From an uncultured Oscillospiraceae bacterium (GTDB lineage: Bacteria; Bacillota; Clostridia; Oscillospirales; Oscillospiraceae), in assembly GCA_934591815.1 (NCBI GenBank), contig CAKTPV010000008.1, forward strand, positions 1 through 64,000: a stretch of 64,000 bases of DNA. Direction: 5' to 3'. A program made the position numbers and the translations under genes. Positions 33,601-42,504 of this stretch are shown piece after piece (positions within the stretch are counted from its first letter, which is position 1; every line of letters starts with the position of its first letter). Below the pieces are notes generated by a model, which did not search any database, was not told the DNA's origin, and saw only the letters and a program-made list of their open reading frames with translations.

Positions 33601-33643
33601 AAAAAGTCCCCAAGCCGTTGTGTCACAACGGCTTGGGGACTTG
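33601..33643. terminator. Terminator between convergent genes
   Basis: AAGTCCCCAAGCCGTTGTG pairs with CACAACGGCTTGGGGACTT, with an A-run on the left side serving the leftward gene. Confidence 0.85.
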
Positions 33644-33678
33644 CAATATTTGCTTTCTCTGGTATGACGCGGCGCAGG

Positions 33679-34098
33679 TCAGAACGCAAACAGGTTCAGC
33701 CCCGTGTCCGGGTCATGCGCTCTGTCCACCGCACCGGGAATGACCTCTACGATCATTTCGCAGGTGGCGCTGACCACAGCCCGGTTTAAGTGGCCGCCAA
33801 ACACCTGCCCCTTGTCGTTTCCGGCACTCATGTGCAGGTGGGTGTAGAACGCGCCGTCCATGGTGTTGATGGTGCCGGTCAGGGAGACGATCTCAAAATT
33901 GCCGCGGAACTCGTTTGCGTAGTACCGCTGCTCCTCCACCTTGTAAACGCCCACCGTAAAATCGTCGGTCGCGCCCAAGGCGGTGACACTGGCCAGTGTG
34001 ATGCTTTCCCTGTGCGCAAGCTCTTTTACCTGCTCGAGGATCTCCTCGCCTCTGTCGATCCGCACCACGATTTTATCGCCAAATCTTCTGTATTCCAT
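33679..34098 (-). CDS. PPC-domain (DUF296) protein
   Basis: This 139-residue PCC/PPC-fold protein starts MEYRRFGDKIVVRIDRGEEI and has the family blocks ITLASVTALGATDDFTVGVY, YTHLHMSAG and GGHLNRAVVSATCEMIV. The three His residues suggest a metal site. Bacterial members are trimeric and of uncertain role; plant relatives bind DNA. AAGGAG sets start 34098. Its 3' end is copied at 30017-30116. Confidence 0.85.
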   Translation of the reverse strand: MEYRRFGDKIVVRIDRGEEILEQVKELAHRESITLASVTALGATDDFTVGVYKVEEQRYYANEFRGNFEIVSLTGTINTMDGAFYTHLHMSAGNDKGQVFGGHLNRAVVSATCEMIVEVIPGAVDRAHDPDTGLNLFAF

Positions 34099-34733
34099 CG
34101 TAAGCCACTCCTTGCGTTTCGATTTTCCCTGTGGTATTTTCATAATAGTACCTGCACTTGGCTTTCTGTCAAGATGCATTTGAAAATTTTGAGGGGTTTA
34201 TGTGCTTGACCGAACGGGGGAGAGCTGTTCGGCCTACTCATCGACCGCCCACCACCCCTGCCGCATAACAAAGGAGCTTCCGCATGAGCGGATGAGGCGG
34301 CACGAAGCCGCATAGAGTTGATCGTGCGTTCGCGGGTAAAGCAAAACGGTGTGACGGAGGAGCAGGAAGCCGAAAACCAAATGGCATGGGCGCGGCAGCC
34401 GAACGCTTGCAGGGCACGGGCGGAGGAAGTCGTAAAGGAGAAAACATCATAAGCTGAACGGGGCGCTTCCGACCGCGCAGACGACCACGGCATTTCAAGA
34501 AGCCCTGTCCCACGGGCAGGTCACAGAGAAGCAGAAAGCACTGCGGGAGTTTGTCCTGTCCGCTTACGGCGACACGGAATGACGGCGCACATAAGCAAAG
34601 AGGCAAAAGACCATTTCCGGTCTTTTGCCTCTTTGCTTGCTTCGGGACTATTCTGTAATAGTCCTTTTACATATGTGAGGGGGGAGAAAAACAGCGTGTT
34701 CTAAGTCGCGTGCTGCGCTGTGCCGGCAGCGTC
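34099..34733. other. Gene-free stretch with decayed fragments
   Basis: 34241-34283 resembles 24828-24868 (end of the 4Fe-4S gene and its terminator). A plus-strand run ending in the residues ALSHGQVTEKQKALREF and a stop at 34582 looks like the tail of a lost gene. A 20-bp perfect terminator stem (34593-34612 with 34619-34638) follows. No intact gene with a ribosome site was found. Confidence 0.6.
34593..34638. terminator. 20-bp stem terminator
   Basis: 34593-34612 is exactly complementary to 34619-34638, loop ATTTCC. It lies downstream of the leftward amidohydrolase operon. Confidence 0.85.
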
Positions 34734-36362
34734 TTACAGGGCGGCGCGGTCAAAGACCAATTCGCCGTTGAGATAGGTCTGCAGGACCTTGATATCCTTG
34801 ATGGCGTCCGGCTCCACGGCCAGCAGATCCGCCGACAGCACGGCGAAGTCCGCCACCTTGCCCGGCGTGATGCTGCCCTTGCGATCCTCGGAGAAGGAGG
34901 CATAGGCGCCGCCCATGGTGAAGCTCTCCAGTGCATCCTCGACGCTGATACACTGCTCCGGCCGCCAGCCGCCGGCGGGCTGACCGCTCAGCGTCTTGCG
35001 CGTCACGGCGGAGTAGATGTTCTCCATGATGTCCAGCGACTCTACCGGACAGTCGGAACCGCCGGAGATGGGGATACCCTTATCCAGGAATTCCTTCCAG
35101 TTATAAGATGTGGACGCCCGCTTGCTGCCGATGCGGTCTTCGATGATACTGATGTCGTAGTTCAGGAAAATGGGCTGAATGTAGGCAATGAGATCCATGG
35201 CCTTCATGCGGTCCAGCTGATCGTGGGACGTGACCTGACAGTGAATGATACCGTGGCGCTCACCGGTTCTCGGATACTGGCGGCGAGCCTTCTCCATGGC
35301 GTTCATCACCATGTCCATGCCGGCGTCACCGATGGCGTGAATGGCGATCTGCATACCGGCGCGGTGTGCCTCTAAAATCAGGGCGTCCAGCTCCTCCTGA
35401 CTGAAGAAGGGAATACCGCGGGTGGTAGACACGTCGGTGTACGGCTCCCGCAGATAGGCGGTTCGCGCACCCAGCGCACCGTCGGAGATCACCTTGAACG
35501 GCCCGATGCGGAACAGCTCGTCGCCGTAGCCGGTGTTGTAGCCCCGGCCAAGGAAGTCCCGGAGCTTTTCCAGTACCGGCAGGTTGCACTGCTCATATAC
35601 GCGGATCTTCAGGTTGCCCTCAGACCGCAGTGCTTCGTATACGTCGATGACCTTTTGAAAATTGGTGGGCACGTCCTTGAAATCGTCGGACTGGATGGTG
35701 GTCACACCGTGAGACAGTGCCTCCTGCGTTGCCAACTGGATCAGTTCCCGGATTTCCTCGGTGCTCTTTTCCGGGATGGCATCCAGCACCAGCTGGCGCG
35801 CCTGTTCGCGGAAAATACCCAACGGCCGCCCGTTTTCGTCCACATCGATCTGTCCGCCCTCGATCTGCTGCGCACTCTCGGTCATGCCAATGAGCTTCAG
35901 TGCCGCGGTATTGACGGAGATAACATGTCCGCAGGTGCGGGTAAAGGCGATGGGGCAGTCCGGCGAGATGCGGTCCAAATCGTCCCGCGTCAGGAACCGT
36001 GCCTCGTCCTGAAACTTATCATGGTTCCAGCCGCGGCCGCGGATCCACGTTCCCGGCTGAATGTGGTGCTCCTCAATGTAGGCGCGTCCACGCCGCACGA
36101 CCTCCTCGATGCTGTCCGCTGTGTGCAGGCTCACGTCCTTCAGAAACATACCCAGCGACAGCACGTGCATATGGGAATCGCAGAAGGCGGGGGTCACCGT
36201 GCGCTGCTGCATATCGACGCGAACCGCGTCGCCGGCCAACCGGGCCAGGTCATCAAGCGTGCCGACAGCCTGAATGGTGCCGTCCTCTACCAGCACAGCC
36301 TCTGCACGGGGCTGTGCTTTGTCTACCGTGATAAAATTACCGTTATGAAATAGTGTTTTCAT
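34734..36362 (-). CDS. YtcJ-type amidohydrolase
   Basis: This 542-residue metal-dependent hydrolase has the fold: a small beta domain (KTLFHNGNFITVDKAQ), the first metal pair CDSHMH, VISDGALGART, IHAIGDAG, CQVTSHDQ and GGSDCPVESLD near the end. The family acts on amide or ester bonds of varied compounds. It is the last gene of a leftward operon after nhaC, madL and madM. The carrier subunits suggest a carboxylate or amide substrate, but this is inference. Confidence 0.87.
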   Translation of the reverse strand: MKTLFHNGNFITVDKAQPRAEAVLVEDGTIQAVGTLDDLARLAGDAVRVDMQQRTVTPAFCDSHMHVLSLGMFLKDVSLHTADSIEEVVRRGRAYIEEHHIQPGTWIRGRGWNHDKFQDEARFLTRDDLDRISPDCPIAFTRTCGHVISVNTAALKLIGMTESAQQIEGGQIDVDENGRPLGIFREQARQLVLDAIPEKSTEEIRELIQLATQEALSHGVTTIQSDDFKDVPTNFQKVIDVYEALRSEGNLKIRVYEQCNLPVLEKLRDFLGRGYNTGYGDELFRIGPFKVISDGALGARTAYLREPYTDVSTTRGIPFFSQEELDALILEAHRAGMQIAIHAIGDAGMDMVMNAMEKARRQYPRTGERHGIIHCQVTSHDQLDRMKAMDLIAYIQPIFLNYDISIIEDRIGSKRASTSYNWKEFLDKGIPISGGSDCPVESLDIMENIYSAVTRKTLSGQPAGGWRPEQCISVEDALESFTMGGAYASFSEDRKGSITPGKVADFAVLSADLLAVEPDAIKDIKVLQTYLNGELVFDRAAL

Positions 36363-36384
36363 GTCCAGTTACTTCCTTTCGCTA

Positions 36385-37164
36385 TCAAGTCAGCCAAAGT
36401 ACCAGATATTTGCACAGAACGTGCAGCACCGTGGGACACAGCAGGCAGCCCAGTCCCAGATAAAACGTGGCCATCATGGCACCGTAGGGTACCAGCGTCT
36501 CGTCGGCGGCGGCCAGTCCGGCGGACACGCCGCTGGTGCTGCCCATCATAGCGCCGTAGATCATGGCCGATTCCGGATCGTGCAGGCCGATCCGCTTGGC
36601 CACCAGCGGCGTGCCGATCATAATGGCGATGGACTTTATCAGTCCCGCCGCGATAGAGACAGCCACCGCACCGGAGTGTACGTTCAGCGCCGTAGCCGTC
36701 ACCGGTCCCACGATAAACGTGACCGCACCGGCGGCGATAACGGTGATCTCCTCGGCATCTCGGTAGCCGAAGGCCAACGCGACCACCATGCCCATCACAA
36801 AGGACAGGGCCACGCCGGCAAACAGGGCGACGATGCCCTTGAGTCCGCAGCGCTTGATCTCCCGCAGATCCGCGTGGAACGCGGTGGTGATAATGGTAAA
36901 ATCCCGAGCCAGCGAGCCGCCCAGCGACCCCATGCCCGACAGAAGTGCCACGTCTGCGATGCCATGCTCGCCGCCGGTGGTGATACCACCCAGTACAGCG
37001 ACCGCAAGGCCCATGACAATGGCAAGTGCGGACGTATATTCCGGCCGGTGCAGCAGCTTCTCTGCTACGGCGCGGGCGGCGATCATGATCACGCCCACTA
37101 CGATCACGGACAGCAGAAGGCTGTTGCCGATCAAAAGGTCATGGACCCACTCAAATCTCGACAT
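36385..37164 (-). CDS. madM: Malonate carrier subunit MadM
   Basis: This 259-residue protein has about eight membrane helices and matches the MadM family of the two-part Na+-dependent malonate carrier: LLSGMGSLGGSLARDF, TFIVGPVTATALNVHSG and GAMMGSTSGVSAGL. Its start overlaps the end of madL by 14 nt. No malonate decarboxylase genes are in the window, so the carried acid may be malonate or a related product. Confidence 0.85.
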   Translation of the reverse strand: MSRFEWVHDLLIGNSLLLSVIVVGVIMIAARAVAEKLLHRPEYTSALAIVMGLAVAVLGGITTGGEHGIADVALLSGMGSLGGSLARDFTIITTAFHADLREIKRCGLKGIVALFAGVALSFVMGMVVALAFGYRDAEEITVIAAGAVTFIVGPVTATALNVHSGAVAVSIAAGLIKSIAIMIGTPLVAKRIGLHDPESAMIYGAMMGSTSGVSAGLAAADETLVPYGAMMATFYLGLGCLLCPTVLHVLCKYLVLWLT

Positions 37165-37525
37165 GGCCCCCGCTTTCTCCGCGATGTGACGGCAGCAGCG
37201 CCATCACCAGCCATACGGCGCCCACGGCAGCTACGCCCGCCAGCACCGCGATCAGGCCCTCCGACAGCGCCGATATCACATTCTGCGTGCAGGCCATGGC
37301 GACCACCACGGGGATGTACATACCCCGCCAGAAGCTGATGCTCCGTGTTGTCGACTCACTGACACCGCCGCGCCGCTCCAGCCATGTCTTGGCAAGCAGC
37401 AGCAGCACCATGGCGATACCGACGCCTCCGATATCTGTCCCGGTGCCCATCAGGGCACCGAGACAGCGACCGGCCAGCTTTCCCGCCACCATGCAGAATG
37501 CGACCAAAGCCGTTCCAGTTATCAT
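37151..37525 (-). CDS. madL: Malonate carrier subunit MadL
   Basis: This 124-residue protein has four membrane helices and family blocks LAGRCLGALMGTGTDIGGVG and SFWRGMYIPVVVAMA. It is the partner of MadM, with which it overlaps. It lies 27 nt after nhaC in the same operon. Confidence 0.85.
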   Translation of the reverse strand: MITGTALVAFCMVAGKLAGRCLGALMGTGTDIGGVGIAMVLLLLAKTWLERRGGVSESTTRSISFWRGMYIPVVVAMACTQNVISALSEGLIAVLAGVAAVGAVWLVMALLPSHRGESGGHVEI

Positions 37526-37552
37526 ATTTCCTTCCTTTTCCCGAATATGTGC

Positions 37553-38965
37553 TTACTCGGCATCCGCCTTCTTGGCGCGCTTGATCTTGATGCCGGTGAT
37601 GATGTAGAACGCACCCACGACGAAGCTCAGATAGGTGATGGGCGCAAACAGAATGAACTGGCTGGTGCTCTCAAAGCCCAGAGTAGAGGCATAGTACGCA
37701 CCGGACAGACCCCAGGGGATGATGGGAGCGATGGCCGTACCGGTATCCTCCAGCGTTCTGGAGAGGTTGGCGCGGTCGATGCCGTACTTGTCGTACAGAT
37801 CCTTGGTCATGTTGCCGATGATGATGAAGGACACGTAGTAGCTGACCACAATGACAAACAGCACCATGTGCAGCAGACCGACCAGGAGCATCATCTGCTT
37901 CTCGTTCTTGGCCATTCTATCCAGCTTGGCCACGATGACCTGCACCGTGCCGCTGGCCTTCAGGGGCGCACCGAAGATACCGGCTGCCAGCACCAGGCCG
38001 ACAGTGTCCAGCATGCTCTTCAGACCGCCGCGGATGACCATCTTATCCACGATGGCAACGCCGGTGGACTCAGTATAGCCGGAGGTCATGGCTGCCAGTG
38101 TGTCGGCGAAGGAGGCACCCTGGAAGACCATGGCCAAGACGATGGCCACCACGATACCGGCGAAGAAGGTGGGCAGCGTGGGCTTTTTCAGGGCGATGAG
38201 CGCCACCACCACGATGGGCGGGATCAGCAGAACGGGATTGATCTTGAACGTTGTGTGCAGGGTGTCCAGCAGATTCATGTACTCAGCGCCCTCAATGGCG
38301 GAGTTGCCGTGACGGATACCCAGAACGATGTACAGCACCAGAGAGATCACCAGGCAGGGCACGGTGGTCCACAGCATGTACTTGATGTGATCCACAATGT
38401 CCACCTCCGCCACGGCGGAGGACAGCACGGTGGTGTCAGACAGGGGAGACAGCTTATCGCCGAAGATAGCGCCCACGGTGATAGCACCGGCGGTGTAGGC
38501 CAGAGGGATCTGCAGGCCGGCGGACACGCCCATCAGCGCCACACCCACGGTGGCTACGCTGCCCCAGGAGGTGCCGGTCATCAGGGACATCAGCGCCGTG
38601 ATGAGGCAGGCCATTACCAGGAAGATGGAGGGGGAGAGGATCTTCAGGCCGTAGTAGATCATGGTGGGGATGGTGCCGCAGGCGATCCAGATACCCACCA
38701 TCATGCCCACGAACATCAGAATAACGATGGGCACGGTCATGGACTTGAAGTTTTCTTTCATCTGCTCCTCGATCTCGGACCACTTGATGCCCCAGATCAG
38801 AGACAGAGCCGCCACGATCGCGGCGTCAATAATGAGAACGATGGTGATGTTGCCGCCGAGGATCACCTTTCCGACGACGATGCCGAGGATCGACACTACC
38901 AGCAGGACCACTGCCTGCCAGGTGTTCACTGTCTTTTCCGGTGTAACAGCAGGATTTTCCTTCAT
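37553..38965 (-). CDS. NhaC-family Na+/H+ antiporter
   Basis: This 470-residue protein has about 11-12 membrane helices. NhaC signatures are MTGTSWGSVATVGVALMG and IFGDKLSPLSDTT. ATG 38965 was chosen (AAGGAG upstream); the open frame beyond it is not membrane-like. It is first in the operon with MadL, MadM and the amidohydrolase, where it could set the Na+ gradient used by the carrier. It may instead exchange organic acids, as some NhaC relatives do. Confidence 0.87.
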   Translation of the reverse strand: MKENPAVTPEKTVNTWQAVVLLVVSILGIVVGKVILGGNITIVLIIDAAIVAALSLIWGIKWSEIEEQMKENFKSMTVPIVILMFVGMMVGIWIACGTIPTMIYYGLKILSPSIFLVMACLITALMSLMTGTSWGSVATVGVALMGVSAGLQIPLAYTAGAITVGAIFGDKLSPLSDTTVLSSAVAEVDIVDHIKYMLWTTVPCLVISLVLYIVLGIRHGNSAIEGAEYMNLLDTLHTTFKINPVLLIPPIVVVALIALKKPTLPTFFAGIVVAIVLAMVFQGASFADTLAAMTSGYTESTGVAIVDKMVIRGGLKSMLDTVGLVLAAGIFGAPLKASGTVQVIVAKLDRMAKNEKQMMLLVGLLHMVLFVIVVSYYVSFIIIGNMTKDLYDKYGIDRANLSRTLEDTGTAIAPIIPWGLSGAYYASTLGFESTSQFILFAPITYLSFVVGAFYIITGIKIKRAKKADAE

Positions 38966-39104
38966 GTGATCGTTTCTCCTTTTGGTTATTTTGTTTAACT
39001 CTCTCTCACAGGTGGTCGACTCACCTGTGCTTTGTGTACATAATACACTTGACAAATCATAATGTCTAATATATATATTTATATATTACCATATATTTTT
39101 TGTT
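38966..39104. promoter_or_regulatory. Divergent control region of nhaC operon and lysR gene
   Basis: TTGACA (39049-39054), a 17-nt spacer and TATATA (39072-39077) drive the lysR gene. Inverted repeats ACAGGTG/CACCTGT (39008-39028 region) and GTGTA-CATAA-TACAC (39034-39048) are candidate binding sites for the LysR protein on the nhaC side. Confidence 0.55.
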
Positions 39105-39119
39105 ATGGAAGTGAAAATG

Positions 39120-39998
39120 ATGAATCTGACGCAGCTGGAATATTTTTACAAAGTAGCCCACAGCCCCACCCTGACGGAGGCCGCCTCAGAGCTGCACGTT
39201 TCTCAGCCGGCGGTCAGCAAGAATATCCGTGATCTGGAGGAGGAGTTCCATACCCGCTTTTTCACCCGCAGTGGCCGGCGAATGTACCTGAACGAAGAGG
39301 GCCGTGTACTGCTGAAACATGCCACAGATATTCTCTCGTCTGTGGACGCGCTGCGCGCTGAATTGCAGGACACCCGGCAGAGGGAGGACATGACGCTCCG
39401 CCTCGGCGTATTTGCCGCCTCGGCGCTGGTGCCCGACATCATCAGCAGCTTCAGCAAGGATCACCCCAATATCAAAATACAGCTCATCATGCACGGCGGA
39501 TACGGCCGCTCCGAGGACAACCGCGCACTGGACATGGTGCTGGCCGCCGCCCATGAGCTGCCGCAGCAGGGCAAGGTTCGGCTGCTCATCAAGGAGCATA
39601 TCAAGCTGGCTGTACCGGCAGGGCATCCGCTGTTGAAACGGGACAGCGTCGCCTTGCAAGAGTTGACCAACGAGGCATTTATCAGTCTCTCCAAGGGGAA
39701 GATCCTACGCACCATCATGGATCACTACTGCGGTCAGGCAGGGCTGACGCCCAATGTAGTGCTGGAAAGCGACGATCCCTACATGATCCGTAATCTGGTG
39801 TCCTACGGCTTCGGTGTGGCCTTTGTGCCGGAGATCACATGGAAGTACAGCACCCGCGGCCCACAGGTCTGTCTGGACGAGGCGCATCCCTGCATGCGCT
39901 ATCTCTACTGCCAGATGCCGGACGACACCTATACCAGCACCGCCAGCCGTCTGTTCCTGTCCTATTTGCAGGCATATTTCAAGAACCTGCGTCTCTAA
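39120..39998 (+). CDS. LysR-family transcriptional regulator
   Basis: This 292-residue protein has the LysR helix-turn-helix (MNLTQLEYFYKVAHSPTLTEAA, LHVSQPAVSKNIRDLE) and a substrate-binding-type effector domain (LRLGVFAASALVP, later YGFGVAFVPE). ATG 39120 gives the standard LysR N-terminus; ATG 39105 is also possible. It is divergent from the nhaC-madLM-amidohydrolase operon, which it most likely activates in response to a carboxylate. Confidence 0.9.
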   Translation: MNLTQLEYFYKVAHSPTLTEAASELHVSQPAVSKNIRDLEEEFHTRFFTRSGRRMYLNEEGRVLLKHATDILSSVDALRAELQDTRQREDMTLRLGVFAASALVPDIISSFSKDHPNIKIQLIMHGGYGRSEDNRALDMVLAAAHELPQQGKVRLLIKEHIKLAVPAGHPLLKRDSVALQELTNEAFISLSKGKILRTIMDHYCGQAGLTPNVVLESDDPYMIRNLVSYGFGVAFVPEITWKYSTRGPQVCLDEAHPCMRYLYCQMPDDTYTSTASRLFLSYLQAYFKNLRL

Positions 39999-40103
39999 GC
40001 ATGGCGTGAAGTGCGCAGCACCCGCGTTTCAAAGGATTTGTCGAAAAGCTGGTGGCGTTATTGCGGAAAGCCTTGCTTCGTTAGGCTCGCAGCTGCACTA
40101 TAG

Positions 40104-40300
40104 AAAAGGAGCTTTCGCTTGAGCGAAAGCTCCTTTTTTGCTGTTGCCGGCAGAGGGTGACCTGAAACGCGGTGCCGTCCGCCGCAGAGCCGGATGCGGA
40201 TATCTCTCCGCCCGGTTTTTCCGCCATCTCCTTTGCGATGGCAGGGGTGAGGCCGAAGCTGCCGGACTTGCGCGGAGAGAAGGACTGATACATGAAGTTC
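40104..40300 (-). pseudogene. Terminator plus 3' fragment of a histidine kinase gene
   Basis: The terminator at 40104-40137 and about 50 codons to its right match 24855-25040, the end of the histidine kinase gene. The protein fragment reads SGSFGLTPAIAKEMAEKPGGEIS and ends FQVTLC. The GLGL glycine box is changed to GLTP, and no kinase core precedes it, so it is a relic. Confidence 0.82.
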
Positions 40301-40304
40301 TCCG

Positions 40305-40332
40305 TTGACATTGCCGCGGGGTCTCGTATAAT
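40305..40332 (+). promoter_or_regulatory. Strong promoter of the lipoate operon
   Basis: Perfect TTGACA (40305-40310), a 16-nt spacer and perfect TATAAT (40327-40332), about 60 nt before the first ligase gene. Confidence 0.75.
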
Positions 40333-40394
40333 GTTATGTGCAACATACAAAATCAGGCGTGACATAAAGCGCGGGCGAAAGGCGGTGTCTGTGT

Positions 40395-41339
40395 ATGCTT
40401 ACGGTGCGGAACGTTTCCCACGATCCGTTTTACAACCAAGCCTTTGAGGAATATGTCTACCAGACGTATCTGGACGATGATATTTTCCTGCTGTGGCAGA
40501 ACTCCCCGGCGGTGGTGGTGGGCAGCTATCAGAACATCTGCCGGGAGGTCCACGTGGAGGCACTGCGGCAGCGGGGGATCCCCGTGGTGCGCCGGATCAG
40601 CGGCGGCGGGACGGTCTATCACGATCTGGGAAACGTGAATTACACGTACATCGTCCGCGCTGGCACGTTGGACTACGACGCCGTGCTCTCTCCCGTGATC
40701 GCGGCGCTGAACGCCATCGGCGTTCCCGCCCGGAAGAACCGGACCTGTGACATCGCCATCGGCGATTTGAAGATCTCCGGCAGCGCCCAGCGGATGACAA
40801 AGGGACGGCTGCTGCACCACGGCACACTGCTGTTTTCCTCCGACCTCGGCGTGCTGGATCAGATCACCACCCACCGGAAAAACGACTGCTTCCAGAGCCG
40901 GGGGACGCAGTCCGCCATCTGCACCGTCACCAATATACAGGAGCATCTGGCAAGCCCCATGACCATTGAGGAGTTTCAGGACCGGCTGCTGGCGCAGATG
41001 GTGCCGCCCGGATGTCCCCATCTGACGCTGACGGCGGAGCAGGAGGCAGAGGTCTGCCGCTTGCGGGACGAGAAGTACCGCAGCTGGGAGTGGACGTGGG
41101 GCAAGACGCCCGCCTTTACCTACGAGAAATCCGGACAATTCCACGGCGCGCCTATCCGCGTCGCCTACCAAGCCAAGCGCGGTATCGTTTCAAGCGCGGT
41201 CATCGACTGCGATGCTATCGATGGCGCGCTGGCGGCGCAGCTGCTCAACGGCGCGCGCTTAGACCCGGAGGGGTTTGCCGCCATCTGCCGCCGTCTGGCA
41301 GGCGATGAGGCGGAAGAATTGATGGACTGGCTCATGTGA
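40395..41339 (+). CDS. lplA: Lipoate-protein ligase A family protein 1
   Basis: This 314-residue cytosolic enzyme has the ligase signature RRISGGGTVYHDLGN (67-80) and the catalytic lysine Lys126 in GDLKISGSAQ, plus HHGTLLFSSDL. It has a C-terminal accessory domain, so it may do both activation and transfer. It is the first of four genes in a lipoate operon with a free lipoyl carrier, LipA and a second ligase. Confidence 0.88.
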   Translation: MLTVRNVSHDPFYNQAFEEYVYQTYLDDDIFLLWQNSPAVVVGSYQNICREVHVEALRQRGIPVVRRISGGGTVYHDLGNVNYTYIVRAGTLDYDAVLSPVIAALNAIGVPARKNRTCDIAIGDLKISGSAQRMTKGRLLHHGTLLFSSDLGVLDQITTHRKNDCFQSRGTQSAICTVTNIQEHLASPMTIEEFQDRLLAQMVPPGCPHLTLTAEQEAEVCRLRDEKYRSWEWTWGKTPAFTYEKSGQFHGAPIRVAYQAKRGIVSSAVIDCDAIDGALAAQLLNGARLDPEGFAAICRRLAGDEAEELMDWLM

Positions 41340-41400
41340 AGCAGCGATTAAATCGCTTTTGAAAATCGTATCGCCGGGTACGGCAGAAAGGAACAGCACG

Positions 41401-41640
41401 ATGGAAAAGAAGATCAATATGCCCAAGCTGGCCCCCGAAATGGAAAGCGGCGTTTTGTGCGCGTGGCTGAAGGAGGAGGGCGACACCGTCGCCGCAGGCG
41501 AGCCGCTCTTTGAGATCGAGACCAACAAGGTGGTCAATCAGGTGGAGGCCACCATCTCCGGCGTGCTGAAAAAGCAGCTGGCGGAGGAGGGCGACACCGT
41601 CTGTGTGGACACCGCCGTAGCGGTGCTGGAGGCGGAGTAA
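41401..41640 (+). CDS. Free-standing lipoyl (biotinyl-like) carrier protein
   Basis: This 79-residue protein consists of a single lipoyl domain as at the N-terminus of E2 subunits (INMPKLAPEMESGVLCAWLK). The acceptor Lys43 lies in FEIETNKVVNQVEA, with the paired Gly turn further on. TNK instead of TDK is within family variation. It has no linker, E1-binding or catalytic domain, so it is a small carrier. AAAGGAAC precedes ATG 41401. It lies between two ligases and LipA, which should install its lipoyl group. No 2-oxoacid dehydrogenase or glycine cleavage genes are near. Confidence 0.85.
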   Translation: MEKKINMPKLAPEMESGVLCAWLKEEGDTVAAGEPLFEIETNKVVNQVEATISGVLKKQLAEEGDTVCVDTAVAVLEAE

Positions 41641-41643
41641 GGC

Positions 41644-42504
41644 ATGGAAAAGAAACCGGAATGGCTGAAGGTGCGCTATAACCAGGACGCCGTCAACGAG
41701 GTGGCGGCGCTGATGCGGGACCTGAAGCTGAACACCGTCTGCAAGGAGGCCAACTGCCCCAATCTGGGTGAGTGCTACCAGAAGCACACCTCCACCTTTA
41801 TGATCCTCGGCAGCGTCTGCACCCGGAACTGCCGGTTCTGCAACGTCACCACCGGCCATCCGCTGCCGCCCGATCCGGAGGAGCCGATGAACGTGGCAAG
41901 AGCCGCCAAAAAGCTGAATCTGCGGCACGTGGTGCTGACCTGCTCCACCCGCGACGATCTGCCGGACGGCGGCGCGGAGCAGTTCGCCAAGTGCGTCCGT
42001 GCCATTCGGGAGGTCTGCCCAGGCACCACGGTGGAGACGCTGATCTCCGACATGAAGGGCGACCACGCCTCCCTGGACACGGTGATCGCCGCCCATCCGG
42101 AGGTGCTGAACCACAACGTGGAGACGGTGCGGGAACTGCAAAGCGCCGTGCGGCCCCAGGCACGGTACGAGCGGTCTCTGGGCGTGCTGCGCTACTGCAA
42201 GGAGCAGGACCCCACGCTGCTGACCAAGACCGGCTTCATGGTGGGGCTGGGAGAGACGGAGGAGCAGATCAGCCGTCTTATGGACGACATTCTGGAGACA
42301 GGCTGCGACATCCTCACCATCGGGCAGTATCTCCAGCCCTCGCCCCAGCACTACCCGCTGGCGCGGTACGCCACGCCGGAGGACTTCGTCCGCTGGAAGG
42401 AGCTGGCGCTGGCCAAGGGCTTCCGCCATGTGGCGTCCGCGCCGCTGGCCCGCAGCTCCTACAAGGCGTGGGAGGCACTGGAGGACGTGCATGATCTATA
42501 TTGA
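41644..42504 (+). CDS. lipA: Lipoyl synthase
   Basis: This 286-residue radical SAM enzyme inserts two sulfurs into the octanoyl chain on a carrier lysine. The auxiliary cluster cysteines (Cys33, Cys38, Cys44) and radical SAM cysteines (Cys59, Cys63, Cys66) are all present, as are DDLPDGGA, GFMVGLGE, YLQPS and the C-terminal RSSY serine ligand. It starts 3 nt after the lipoyl-carrier stop and overlaps the second ligase by 14 nt. Confidence 0.95.
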   Translation: MEKKPEWLKVRYNQDAVNEVAALMRDLKLNTVCKEANCPNLGECYQKHTSTFMILGSVCTRNCRFCNVTTGHPLPPDPEEPMNVARAAKKLNLRHVVLTCSTRDDLPDGGAEQFAKCVRAIREVCPGTTVETLISDMKGDHASLDTVIAAHPEVLNHNVETVRELQSAVRPQARYERSLGVLRYCKEQDPTLLTKTGFMVGLGETEEQISRLMDDILETGCDILTIGQYLQPSPQHYPLARYATPEDFVRWKELALAKGFRHVASAPLARSSYKAWEALEDVHDLY

